The notes beneath the pieces were generated by a model. It searched no databases. It worked only from the letters and a program-made list of their open reading frames with translations, and was not told the DNA's origin. A stretch of 64,000 nt of DNA from Deinococcus sp. AJ005 (lineage in GTDB: Bacteria > Deinococcota > Deinococci > Deinococcales > Deinococcaceae), in the NCBI RefSeq assembly GCF_009017495.1, contig NZ_CP044990.1, forward strand, positions 701,001-765,000, read 5' to 3'. This document shows positions 26,389-41,253 of the stretch, in pieces. A program made the translations under genes and the position numbers. Each line of letters begins with the position of its first letter. Position 1 is the first letter of the stretch.

Positions 26389-26805
26389 GCGTCTGACGGT
26401 CTCGACTTCCTGCCTTTGTGCTGCCTTGCCCCTTTCGCAACTGTAGGCGGCGCTTCCCCATGCCAGACAAGCCCGCAGCAGTCCGGTTCCGTGTTAGTTA
26501 ACAGGAACGGGCAGACATCCTCAGTTCAACCCCGGTCCTGCGCCCCAGATAGACCTGCTGGTTTTTGTCTGCTCGGGTTCATGCCGTTTTCTCTTTACCG
26601 TTTTCTCTTTACCCTGGCAAGACAGAATCCAGCGGCCACAGAGACGGCCAGGAACTGCGCCCGGCAAGCGTAAACGTGGTAAAACAGAGGGGTAACATAA
26701 CCCAACGTTTCATTCGTCCACCTCTCTTTTTTTGATGCTACTCGTGCCGTTTTTCACGAGTAGTTCAGGATACGAAGAGAGCCAAGGTGGAAAAGGAGCA
26801 TCGTT
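26389..26805. other. 417-base intergenic region before the nuo operon
   Basis: No convincing gene. The 85-codon open frame at 26416-26673 has no ribosome site and no protein-like composition. The right end probably holds the nuo promoter (a TAACAT at 26693-26698 is a weak -10 candidate), an inverted repeat at 26738-26763, and the AAAAGGAG ribosome site at about 26791-26798. Confidence 0.5.
26738..26763. promoter_or_regulatory. Perfect 9-bp inverted repeat upstream of nuoA
   Basis: CTACTCGTG (26738-26746) and CACGAGTAG (26755-26763), loop CCGTTTTT. It ends about 30 bases before the nuoA ribosome site and is not followed by a T-run on either strand. It may be an operator or an mRNA leader hairpin controlling complex I expression. 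Confidence 0.45.
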
Positions 26806-27162
26806 ATCGAATACCTCAACTTCGTGATCATGTTGCTGGTGGCTGTGGGCATTGGCGTGCTGGCCGTCATTGTCAGCGCCATCCTGGGGCCAAAGAAAAG
26901 TACCCGCGCCAAGCTGATGCCCTATGAATCGGGCAACGATCCCGAGGGCGGCGTCGGCACCGGCCAGCGTTTCCCGGTGCATTTCTATCTGGTGGCGATG
27001 CTGTTTATCGTCTTCGACATCGAAACGGCCTTCTTCTACCCGCTGGCCGTGGCCTACCAGAAACTGATTCCCTTCGCCTTCTTCGAGGCCCTGACCTTTG
27101 TACTGCTGCTGCTGGTGGGCTACGTGTACGTGCTGAAAAAGCGGGTGCTGGAATGGGCCTGA
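26806..27162 (+). CDS. nuoA: NADH-quinone oxidoreductase subunit A, probable AUC start
   Basis: A small three-helix membrane subunit of complex I. The family signature [14 protein letters not shown] is followed by [21 protein letters not shown], cut here to its core. Length is 118 residues from ATC 26806, or 112 from GTG 26824. I place the start at ATC 26806. GGAG at 26795-26798 is 7 bases upstream, and the resulting EYLNF N-terminus parallels the EY near the start of Thermus Nqo7. No ATG, GTG or TTG occurs in frame between the stop at 26761 and GTG 26824, which sits 25 bases from the ribosome site. Gene identity is firm; the start is the open question. Confidence 0.9.
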   Translation: MEYLNFVIMLLVAVGIGVLAVIVSAILGPKKSTRAKLMPYESGNDPEGGVGTGQRFPVHFYLVAMLFIVFDIETAFFYPLAVAYQKLIPFAFFEALTFVLLLLVGYVYVLKKRVLEWA

Positions 27163-27235
27163 TGAACCAGAGGGCTTCATCTGTTCTCTCTCGCCCCACG
27201 CTGAATGTTCACCGCTATGAGATGGAGGTTTCCCC

Positions 27236-27772
27236 ATGCCCCTGAAAGAACTGATTGACCGCGACTGGCAGGAACTAGAATCCGAAGGCATTCTGTTTTC
27301 CAGCCTGGAAAAACTGGTGGCCTGGGGCCGCAGCAACAGCCTGTGGCCCGCCACCTTCGGGCTGGCCTGCTGCGCCATTGAAATGATGAGCAGCACCAAC
27401 GGGCGCAACGACATGGCCCGCTTCGGCTCGGAAGTGTTCCGCGCTTCGCCCCGGCAGGCCGACGTGATGATCGTGGCCGGACGCCTGAGCAAGAAGATGG
27501 CCCCGATCATGCGCCGCGTGTATGACCAGATGCCCGATCCCAAATGGGTGATCAGCATGGGCGCGTGCGCCAGCAGTGGCGGCATGTTCAACAACTACGC
27601 CATCGTGCAGAACGTGGACAGCGTGGTGCCAGTGGACATCTTCGTGCCGGGATGCCCGCCCCGCCCCGAAGCGCTGATCTACGCCGTGATGCAGCTCCAG
27701 AAAAAGGTGCGCGGCGAGGCTTTTGACCAGTTGGGCCACCAATTGCCGATGGTGGACGCGTGGACCCGGTGA
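27236..27772 (+). CDS. nuoB: NADH-quinone oxidoreductase subunit B
   Basis: A 178-residue peripheral-arm subunit carrying cluster N2, the last iron-sulfur centre before quinone. The ligand cysteines are all present: the tandem pair in [10 protein letters not shown], then [11 protein letters not shown] and [23 protein letters not shown]-type ribosome site precedes the ATG. It is the second gene of the nuo operon, and its stop overlaps the GTG start of nuoC by 13 bases. Confidence 0.98.
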   Translation: MPLKELIDRDWQELESEGILFSSLEKLVAWGRSNSLWPATFGLACCAIEMMSSTNGRNDMARFGSEVFRASPRQADVMIVAGRLSKKMAPIMRRVYDQMPDPKWVISMGACASSGGMFNNYAIVQNVDSVVPVDIFVPGCPPRPEALIYAVMQLQKKVRGEAFDQLGHQLPMVDAWTR

Positions 27773-28602
27773 CGGGCAGAGACGACGAAAAGAAGGTCAC
27801 GCCAGAGGCTGAGCGCCTGACCGGGCGCGGTGGAGGAATGCAGTCTTCCCAGTCTCAGGCCCAGGCCAAACCGCCCTCTACCGTTGTTCGCGCTGACCCA
27901 CCCGCCATCATCGTCACGCCGAGTCCAGCCCCGCCTGTAGAGGTGGAAGTCACGGCCAGCGGTGCGGCAGTGGGCCGGACACCTCCACCTGCGCCCGCGC
28001 AGCCCGCAGACCCGCGCGACGTGACCGGACTGATCGCCGAACTCGGCTTGACCGAGGACGATACTGCCGAACCCACCGCCCTCGTTCCGTCCGAACGGTT
28101 GCGCGAGGTGGCCGAGTCTCTCAAGGAACGCGGCTTTATGCTGATGGACACCGTGGGCCTGGATTACCTGACCTACACCCAGCCCCGGCCCAAGCGGTTT
28201 GCTGTGCTGCACAATATCTATCACCCCTATGACCACCGCCGCCTGTTTCTGCGGGTGTGGCTGGACGACGGTGAGGTGCTGGACAGCCTGTACCCGGTCT
28301 GGAAGGCCGCCAACTACCTGGAGCGCGAGGTCTATGACCTGATGGGCGTGGACTTCATCGGGCATCCCGATATGCGTAAGGTGCTGACGCCGGACGATCT
28401 GGAAGGTCACCCTCTGCGAAAAGACTTTCCGCTGGGCGAGACCCCCACGCTGTTCCGCGACGGGCGTTTCCTTGATCCTGCCGCCTTCCGCGCGGGGGTG
28501 ACCGGGCAGCAGTCGGGCCTGACGGGCTACCGGGGCGAACTGCGGCGCGGGCGCGGGGAAGACCGTCTGCCGCCCATGATGCCGGAGGGGGGACCGAAGT
28601 GA
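27760..28602 (+). CDS. nuoC: NADH-quinone oxidoreductase subunit C with Pro/Ala-rich N-terminal extension
   Basis: A 280-residue subunit. The conserved NuoC domain occupies about residues 120-245, with the signature [18 protein letters not shown] and [11 protein letters not shown]. The first 110 residues are a low-complexity Ser/Gln/Pro/Ala/Val stretch absent from ordinary NuoC. GTG 27760 overlaps the nuoB stop; ATG 27838 is an alternative but has its GGAGG only 1 base away, too close to work well. The C-terminal 35 residues ([14 protein letters not shown]) are also an unusual basic tail. It docks with NuoD in the hydrophilic arm. Confidence 0.93.
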   Translation: MDPVTGRDDEKKVTPEAERLTGRGGGMQSSQSQAQAKPPSTVVRADPPAIIVTPSPAPPVEVEVTASGAAVGRTPPPAPAQPADPRDVTGLIAELGLTEDDTAEPTALVPSERLREVAESLKERGFMLMDTVGLDYLTYTQPRPKRFAVLHNIYHPYDHRRLFLRVWLDDGEVLDSLYPVWKAANYLEREVYDLMGVDFIGHPDMRKVLTPDDLEGHPLRKDFPLGETPTLFRDGRFLDPAAFRAGVTGQQSGLTGYRGELRRGRGEDRLPPMMPEGGPK

Positions 28603-28651
28603 TGTTTGAGCTTCTGCTTTCTGCCTCTTGCTGCCGTCAAGGAGGTTTTGC

Positions 28652-29983
28652 ATGACCCTTAAAGACAAGGACCGCGCCACCGTCAAGGAGCGCGAAACGC
28701 TGCGTGACTTGCGGCAGGACCCCGCTTCCGGCACGCTGCCGCGCCGCCAGATGGAACCGGACCATCAGGAATCCACCATTGACGAGCGGCTGCACGGGCG
28801 CACCGGGGCGCTGCTGCACACCGAGATGATGTCGCTGAACGTGGGGCCGCAGCATCCCAGCACGCACGGTGTGTTGCGCCTCGTGGTGGACATGGACGGC
28901 GAGTACGTGGTGAAGGTCACGCCGCACATGGGTTATCTGCATACCGGGTTTGAAAAGACCTTTGAGAACCGCACCTACCAGCAGGGTGTGACCTACGCCC
29001 CGCGCACCGACTACCTGCACAGCTTCAGCCACGAGCTGTCCTACGTCCTGAGCGTGGAAAAACTGCTTCAGGCCGAGGTTCCCGAGCGCGCCACCACCAT
29101 CCGCGTGATCCTGCATGAGCTGGGACGCATCCACAGTCATCTGGTGTTCGTGGGCACGGGGCTGCTGGACCTGGGTGCACTGACGCCGTTCTTCTACGCC
29201 TTCCGCGAGAAGGAGAGCTGTCAGGACCTGTTTGAAGCGGTCTGCGGCTACCGCATGAACCAGGGCTACTTCCGCGTGGGCGGCCTGTACCGCGATATTC
29301 CCGATGGCTGGCCCGCGATGGTTTCGCGCTTTCTGGTCCAGATGGAAAAAGGCGTGCAGGAGTACACCACGCTGTTTGCCAACAACCCGATCTTTCAGGA
29401 CCGGGCGCGTGGGGTGGGCATCATTCCGCCCGACGTGGCGCTGGATCTGGGTCTGACTGGGCCAAACCTGCGGGCCTCCGGTGTGCCGCTGGACAACCGC
29501 AAGGACAACCCGTACTGCGGCTACGAAACCTACGATTTCAACGTCGTGACCAGCACTGACGGCGACAGCCTGGCCCGTTTCAACATGCGCCTGTGGGAGT
29601 TCGGAGAGAGCATCAAAATCATCCGGCAGGCGCTGGAGCGCTTGCGGCCCGGCCCAGTCAAGGACCCCAACCGCAAGATTTCTCTGCCGCCCCGCCAGGA
29701 GCTGGAAACCAGCATGGAAGCGGTCATCCACCACTTCAAACTGGTCACCGAGGGCTTTCACCCGCCCATCGGTGAGGTCTACGTGCCCACCGAATCGGCG
29801 CGTGGCGAAGTGGGGTATTACATCGTCAGCGACGGCGGTTCCATGCCGTACCGCGTCAAGATTCGCGCCCCCAGTTTCGTGAACCTGCAAGCCCTGGAAT
29901 ACGCCTGCGTGGGCGCGCAGTTCGCGGATTTGATTACCATTCTGGCGACGATTGACCCGGTGCTGGGGGACGTGGATCGGTGA
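28652..29983 (+). CDS. nuoD: NADH-quinone oxidoreductase subunit D
   Basis: A 443-residue 49-kDa-type subunit forming the quinone-binding cavity with NuoB. Conserved blocks are [51 protein letters not shown], and the C-terminal [16 protein letters not shown] 28652 follows AAGGAGG at about 28639-28645. The first 45 residues are a charged extension. Its TGA overlaps the GTG of an inserted non-nuo gene. Confidence 0.98.
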   Translation: MTLKDKDRATVKERETLRDLRQDPASGTLPRRQMEPDHQESTIDERLHGRTGALLHTEMMSLNVGPQHPSTHGVLRLVVDMDGEYVVKVTPHMGYLHTGFEKTFENRTYQQGVTYAPRTDYLHSFSHELSYVLSVEKLLQAEVPERATTIRVILHELGRIHSHLVFVGTGLLDLGALTPFFYAFREKESCQDLFEAVCGYRMNQGYFRVGGLYRDIPDGWPAMVSRFLVQMEKGVQEYTTLFANNPIFQDRARGVGIIPPDVALDLGLTGPNLRASGVPLDNRKDNPYCGYETYDFNVVTSTDGDSLARFNMRLWEFGESIKIIRQALERLRPGPVKDPNRKISLPPRQELETSMEAVIHHFKLVTEGFHPPIGEVYVPTESARGEVGYYIVSDGGSMPYRVKIRAPSFVNLQALEYACVGAQFADLITILATIDPVLGDVDR

Positions 29984-30294
29984 GCGATTCAATTTTAAAT
30001 AATGATCGCCGAGTTCGTTGGGAATACGCGCGATACGTGAGCATGATTGGAAATGAAAATATTTTAAATCACTGTACGTTATATCTCCCGGAATCCACTG
30101 TAAGTTCTGAATCCATGAGCGGCTTAATTGTAGAGATCGGAGGAAGGCGTCCGAATAAAAATGAAGCGGGACTTGACATCTTTTTGAACGACATGGGAAG
30201 TAGCGGGTGGGAAATGATAAGTGTGTCTGAAACATATGAAGTGGTGGAGAAGACCCATTCTATGGCGATTTATTTCAAGAGGCCCGTACAATGA
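29980..30294 (+). CDS. DUF4177-like protein inserted in the nuo operon
   Basis: A 104-residue protein lying exactly between nuoD and nuoE, sharing overlapping stop/start codons with both (GTGA at the front, ATGA at the back). The pattern WEYARYVS, then [16 protein letters not shown] and a final MAIYFKRPV matches the small DUF4177 fold (WEY...LN..G..GWE.VSV...F.KRP). Function is unknown. It is not a known complex I subunit. Its base composition is strikingly A+T-rich, with codons such as AAT, AAA, TTA and ATA that are rare in the flanking genes. This indicates recent acquisition from a different genome, yet it is fully embedded in an essential-type operon. Confidence 0.8.
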   Translation: MSDSILNNDRRVRWEYARYVSMIGNENILNHCTLYLPESTVSSESMSGLIVEIGGRRPNKNEAGLDIFLNDMGSSGWEMISVSETYEVVEKTHSMAIYFKRPVQ

Positions 30295-30913
30295 GTTACT
30301 TCGCCGATAAACAACCCCTCGTGGCCGATATTTTCAGCCGCTATCCCGATTCGCCGCAGGGCCGCCGCTCGGCGCTGATGCCCCTGATCCGTGAAGTGCA
30401 GGACGCCGAGGGCTTCGTGAACGGGACGCATTTGGACGAGATCGCGGCCCTGTGCGGCACCACCGCCACCGAGGTCCGCAGCGTCATGAGCTTCTATTCC
30501 ACGTACCACACGCTGCCTACGGGTAAGTACCACCTTCAGGTGTGCAGCACGGTGATGTGTTCGCTGGCCGGGTCCGACGAGCTGTGGGACCATCTGGTAG
30601 ACACATTGGACGTGCAGCCGGGCGAGGTATCCCCCGATGGCCGGTTCAGCTTGCAAAAGGTGGAATGCCTCGGCTCGTGCGGCACCGCGCCGCTAATGCA
30701 GATCAATGACGACGGCTACTACGAGAGCGTGACGCCCAGCAAATGTGCCCGCATTCTGGACTCCCTGCGCGCCGATCTTCAGCCGCTGCCTGACAACCCG
30801 GTGCCCGTGACCGTCAACGCTGAGGGACGGCAGACACTAGCAAACGGCGAAGTCGTCGGGGCTAGCATCACCGGCCTGAGCCAGCTCCCGCCCATTTTCC
30901 CAGGAGGTGAAGC

Positions 30914-30917
<4 letters not shown>
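30291..30917 (+). CDS. nuoE: NADH-quinone oxidoreductase subunit E
   Basis: A 208-residue 24-kDa-type subunit with a thioredoxin-like fold holding the N1a 2Fe-2S cluster. The four ligands are in [12 protein letters not shown] and [13 protein letters not shown]. The N-terminal helical part has [18 protein letters not shown] and [12 protein letters not shown]. The last 50 residues are an extension beyond the usual end. Its ATG overlaps the stop of the inserted DUF4177-like gene and its stop overlaps the nuoF start, so translation is coupled. No codon damage is visible from the insertion. Confidence 0.98.
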
Positions 30918-32253
<1,336 letters not shown>

Positions 32254-32257
<4 letters not shown>

Positions 32258-32769
32258 CAGCAGGAGCTGTGGATCAGGCCGCTGAATTCTGGCCTCTCAT
32301 GGATTCCGCGCGGCTTGAAGCAGGTGGCAACCTTGCCCGTCAAACCGAACTTCTTGAACGGCAACTCGCAGAATTGTCGCCCGCACAGATTGAGGCTTTC
32401 CAACACTTGCTGGACGTTGAAATGGATAAGGCCAATACCTGGGAGGTCTGGGCGGCGGCGTACATCATCAACGGCGGCGCTTCCGATGATGGGTTTGACT
32501 ATTTCCGGGGCTGGCTGGTGATGCAGGGCGAAGAGGTATTTAACGCTGTTTTAGCCAATATTGAATCGCTCGCCACCTACGAGGGCGCTCGCTTTGAGGA
32601 AGCCGAGTGGGAAGACGTCCTCTACCTTCCCGCCCGCGTCTTTGAGCAAAAGACTGGCCGTCATCTCGGCATCTCGCAACTGTCCAGTGAAACCCGTGGA
32701 GACGCCTGGGATGAAGACGAACTTGCAGAAAAATATCCCCGACTCTGGGCTGCCCACGAGTCGGCATGA
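32254..32769 (+). CDS. DUF4240-domain protein inserted in the nuo operon
   Basis: A 171-residue soluble protein between nuoF and nuoG. It fits DUF4240: [10 protein letters not shown] at the front, [12 protein letters not shown], then [19 protein letters not shown] and [20 protein letters not shown], and a C-terminal [16 protein letters not shown]4240 proteins have no proven function. ATG 32254 overlaps the nuoF stop (ATGA), so it is translationally coupled. It ends 13 bases before the nuoG TTG. Base composition is milder than nuoF but not as extreme as the DUF4177-like insert. It is not a recognised complex I subunit; a role in complex I assembly would be pure inference. Confidence 0.85.
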
Positions 32770-32782
32770 TGGGAGGTTCCTC

Positions 32783-36108
<3,326 letters not shown>

Positions 36109-36188
36109 GGTGGATGGCCTTGTGAGCGCACCCTTCATTTCTCAATCTCTCTTGATCTCGGCACATTCACCCACCGAAGGAGTTTCAT

Positions 36189-36725
36189 ATGGGCGTTCTT
36201 GACATTGCCAAGGGCATGGGCCTGACACTGGGCAAGCTGTTCCAGAAGCCCGTGACTGTCAGTTATCCCGAAGAGCGGGCCACCCTGCAACCGCGTTTCC
36301 GGGGGCGGCACATCCTGACCCGGCACCCCGGCACCGGCCTGGAAAAGTGCATCGGCTGCTCGCTGTGCGCCGCCGCCTGCCCGGCCTACGCCATCTACGT
36401 GGAAGCCGCCGAGAACGATCCGGCCTCACCGCACAGCCCCGGCGAGCGCTACGCCAAGGTCTACGAGATCAACATGCTGCGCTGCATCTTCTGCGGCATG
36501 TGCGAGGAAGCCTGCCCCACCGGCGCTGTGGTCATGGGCAACGAGTTTGAAATGGCCGATTACCGCTACGGCGACTTCGTGTATGCCAAGGAAGACATGC
36601 TGGTGGGCGTGACTGGATCAATCCCCCAGCGCCGCGAGGCTGCAAAGAGTGGCAAGCCCGTCCGCCTGGGTTTCCAACTGGACGGCCCGCCACGCGCCGA
36701 ACTGGAGGGGGTGGAGTACAAGTGA
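36189..36725 (+). CDS. nuoI: NADH-quinone oxidoreductase subunit I
   Basis: A 178-residue ferredoxin-like subunit with two 4Fe-4S clusters (N6a, N6b) linking NuoG to NuoB. The two motifs are [19 protein letters not shown] and [19 protein letters not shown], about 40 residues apart. AAGGAG 8-10 bases upstream supports the ATG. The 121 bases that follow contain an unusual tandem repeat before nuoJ. Confidence 0.98.
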   Translation: MGVLDIAKGMGLTLGKLFQKPVTVSYPEERATLQPRFRGRHILTRHPGTGLEKCIGCSLCAAACPAYAIYVEAAENDPASPHSPGERYAKVYEINMLRCIFCGMCEEACPTGAVVMGNEFEMADYRYGDFVYAKEDMLVGVTGSIPQRREAAKSGKPVRLGFQLDGPPRAELEGVEYK

Positions 36726-36739
36726 GTTGCTTACGCAAT

Positions 36740-36824
36740 GGTCAAACGGTCAAACGGTCAAACGGTCAAACCGCTCCTGCACTCTCTTTTGAGGTTAGAC
36801 CTTTAGATGGTTTGACGGTTAGAC
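36740..36824. repeat. Tandem 8-bp repeats and matching inverted copies between nuoI and nuoJ
   Basis: GGTCAAAC occurs four times without interruption (36740-36771). Downstream are GGTTAGAC (36793-36800), GGTTTGAC (36809-36816) and GGTTAGAC (36817-36824). The last two are nearly the reverse complement of the tandem block, so the transcript can fold into a stem of about 16 bp with three mismatches. No ribosome site or coding frame explains this. Confidence 0.65.
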
Positions 36825-36846
36825 AGGCTGCCGAAGGCGGCCCCCA

Positions 36847-37473
36847 ATGATGATCGCCTTCATTCTCCTCGGCGCACTTACCCTCGTCGGCGGCGTCATC
36901 ACCATCGCGGCGAAGAACGCGGTGCATGCGGCGCTGGGACTTGTCGGGACGCTGATCAGCGTGGCCGGGCTGTTCGCCACCCTGAACGCCTCGTTTCTGG
37001 CCGCCACGCAGGTGATCGTGTACGCCGGGGCGATCATGGTGCTGTTTCTGTTCGTGATCATGCTGCTGAACGCCAACGCGCCGATCACCGGGCGCGATCC
37101 GATTCCCTTCGTGCGCGAACTGGCGGGGCTGGGCGGCGTGGTGCTGGCGGGGTCTTTCGTCATTCTGGCCGTGTCCTACAAGGACCCGCGCCCGCTGGCC
37201 GAGGCCACGACGGCGCTGGGCGGAGGCTCGGCGTCGGTGGTAGGGGAGACCCTGCTGACCCGCTTCCTGCTGCCGTTTGAGGCGGTCAGCATTCTGCTGC
37301 TCGTCGCCATCGTGGGCGCAGTGGCGCTGGTGCAGCGGCCCGTGCCGCAGCCGGACGATGTGCCAGACAGCGAGCCGGAACTGCTGGCCCCACCTGTGGG
37401 TTCCGCAATTTCCAGGGGTGGCAACCAGCCCGCCCTGCAACACCGCAACGACGAAGGGGAGGTGCGCGCCTGA
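36847..37473 (+). CDS. nuoJ: NADH-quinone oxidoreductase subunit J
   Basis: A 208-residue membrane subunit with five predicted helices. The conserved third-helix region [20 protein letters not shown] is present, as is the last helix [21 protein letters not shown] cytoplasmic tail of about 45 residues follows, rich in Pro, Glu and Asp, longer than in many NuoJ. Two adjacent ATGs (36847, 36850) are possible starts, with no strong ribosome site; the tandem-repeat hairpin lies just upstream. The stop overlaps the nuoK start. Confidence 0.96.
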   Translation: MMIAFILLGALTLVGGVITIAAKNAVHAALGLVGTLISVAGLFATLNASFLAATQVIVYAGAIMVLFLFVIMLLNANAPITGRDPIPFVRELAGLGGVVLAGSFVILAVSYKDPRPLAEATTALGGGSASVVGETLLTRFLLPFEAVSILLLVAIVGAVALVQRPVPQPDDVPDSEPELLAPPVGSAISRGGNQPALQHRNDEGEVRA

Positions 37474-37775
37474 TGGTTCCAACCAGTTATTACATCGCCC
37501 TGTCGGGCATTCTTTTTGCCCTGGGCATGATCGGCGTGCTGACCCGCCGCACCGCCATCATGGTTTTCCTGAGCGTGGAATTGATGCTGAATGCCTCCAA
37601 CATCGCGCTGGTGGCCTTTGCCCGTTCCTGGGGTGACCTGACCGGACAGACCGCCGTGTTTATCGTGATGACCCTGGCCGCCGCAGAAGTTGCCATCGGC
37701 CTCGCCATCATCGTCGCCATCTTCCGCAAGCGCGAGACCACCAACGTGGACGATCTCGCGGCGATGAAAGGCTGA
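37473..37775 (+). CDS. nuoK: NADH-quinone oxidoreductase subunit K
   Basis: A 100-residue three-helix membrane subunit of the proton-pumping arm, the standard length. The two conserved membrane Glu are in [15 protein letters not shown] and [18 protein letters not shown]. The ATG overlaps the nuoJ TGA. The nuoL start follows immediately. Confidence 0.98.
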   Translation: MVPTSYYIALSGILFALGMIGVLTRRTAIMVFLSVELMLNASNIALVAFARSWGDLTGQTAVFIVMTLAAAEVAIGLAIIVAIFRKRETTNVDDLAAMKG

Positions 37776-39719
<1,944 letters not shown>

Positions 39720-39809
39720 GCATCACTACGTCTTTCGCCTTGACCCAAGGCTGTCAACTGATCTCTTCCTCCGGCCTGTCTCTCTTCTCACTCACCCCGG
39801 AGGCCCCCC

Positions 39810-41252
39810 ATGTTTGATCCCCAATGGCTTCCCACCATCATGATTTTCCTGCCCCTCCTGGGCAGCCTGCTGATCTTGATCACGCCCAACCGCTGGCGCG
39901 ACGAGGTGGCCGGGTTCATGGCTGCCGTCACCCTGGGCCTGGGCATGATGATCTGGTACGCGGGCGGCTCCGGGCTGCTGAGCCTGAACTGGATTCCTTC
40001 TCTCGGCATCACCTACAGCGTGGAACTGTCGGGCGTCAGTCTGGCGCTGGCGATGGTCACAGCGTTCATGTCGTTTATCGCCGTCCTATATGCGGCGCGG
40101 CGCATCCCCAATCCAGGAACGATGCTGGCGCTGATTCTGGCGATGGAAACGGGTCTGCTGGGCATCTTTGCCGCCCGTGACCTGATCCTGTTCTACGTCT
40201 TCTTTGAAGACGCGCTGCTGCCCTCGCTCCTGATGCTGGCGATTTACGGCAAGGCGCACCGGATGCGGGCACTGGTCAAGTTCGCCGCTTACACGCTGTT
40301 CGGCAGCCTGCTGATGCTCGTTTCAATCATCGGCGTGCGCTATCTGGGTGGTAGCCCGACATTCGCCCTGGTAGATCTCAAGCAGCATCTGGTGACAGGT
40401 CCGGCGCAGACGTGGCTCTACATCGGCTTCCTGACGGCGATGGCGGTCAAGCTGCCGCTGTGGCCGCTGCACGCGTGGCTGCCCGACTTTCACGAGCAGA
40501 ACCACGACAGCGGGATTCCCGACGTGATGGGCACGCTGTACAAGGTGGGTGGCTACGGCCTGTTCACCTTCGCCATTCCGCTGTTCCCCGACGCCTCGCT
40601 GGAACTGCGCCCGATCCTGATGGGACTGGCCGCCTTCACGGCGCTGTATTCCGCCTGGATCGCCTTCGGGCAGAAGGACTGGAAACGCCTGCTGGCCTAC
40701 GCGGGCCTCTCGCACATGGGCTTCGTGGCGCTGGGCGTGTTCAGTCTGAATGAAACCGCCGTGATCGGCGCGATGTACCTGCTGGCCTTCCAGAACCTGT
40801 ACACCGGAGCGCTGTTCCTGAGCGTGGGCATGGTGCAGGAGCGCATCGGCAGCCTGGACACCCGCGTGGGCGGATTGATGACCGGGGCCGGAGCTTTGGG
40901 CGGCATGACGATGGCTCTGTGGTTCGCCTCCATTGCGGTGCCGGGCTTTGCCGGATTCATTGGTGAGTTTTCGGTGCTGCTGGGCGCGTATCAGGTGTCG
41001 CCGTGGCTGGCCTTCGTGGCGGGCCTGACTGTTATTGCCGCCGCCGCCTACGCCCTCACCGCCTTTCAGACCACCTTCTGGCAATCGCGTCCACTGGGTG
41101 GGGTGGTTGTACGTGACCTCGTGCATACCGAGTGGCTAATCCTGGGGCTGCCGCTGGCCGTCGCCATCTTCTTCGGCGTCTACAGCGCCCCGGCCCTGAA
41201 CCTGATGCAACCCGCCGTGAAATCTGTTCTCGCTGCCCTGGGAGGCAACTGA
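39810..41252 (+). CDS. nuoM: NADH-quinone oxidoreductase subunit M
   Basis: A 480-residue antiporter-like proton-pumping subunit with about 14 helices. Diagnostic segments are FYVFFEDALLPSLLMLAIYG, KLPLWPLHAWLPDFHEQ (the conserved Lys and helix break), LYKVGGYGLF and LLAYAGLSHMGFVALG. GGAGG about 8 bases upstream supports the ATG. The 90-base gap before it holds no gene. Confidence 0.97.
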   Translation: MFDPQWLPTIMIFLPLLGSLLILITPNRWRDEVAGFMAAVTLGLGMMIWYAGGSGLLSLNWIPSLGITYSVELSGVSLALAMVTAFMSFIAVLYAARRIPNPGTMLALILAMETGLLGIFAARDLILFYVFFEDALLPSLLMLAIYGKAHRMRALVKFAAYTLFGSLLMLVSIIGVRYLGGSPTFALVDLKQHLVTGPAQTWLYIGFLTAMAVKLPLWPLHAWLPDFHEQNHDSGIPDVMGTLYKVGGYGLFTFAIPLFPDASLELRPILMGLAAFTALYSAWIAFGQKDWKRLLAYAGLSHMGFVALGVFSLNETAVIGAMYLLAFQNLYTGALFLSVGMVQERIGSLDTRVGGLMTGAGALGGMTMALWFASIAVPGFAGFIGEFSVLLGAYQVSPWLAFVAGLTVIAAAAYALTAFQTTFWQSRPLGGVVVRDLVHTEWLILGLPLAVAIFFGVYSAPALNLMQPAVKSVLAALGGN

Positions 41253-41253
41253 T

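Noticed and set aside
26416..26673. 85-codon ORF before the nuo operon
   Set aside because: No ribosome site or -10 box, odd composition and no family resemblance; more likely nuo upstream region.
36740..36771. Tandem repeats as a CRISPR array
   Set aside because: Units are 8 bp, directly adjacent with no spacers, and there are no cas genes.
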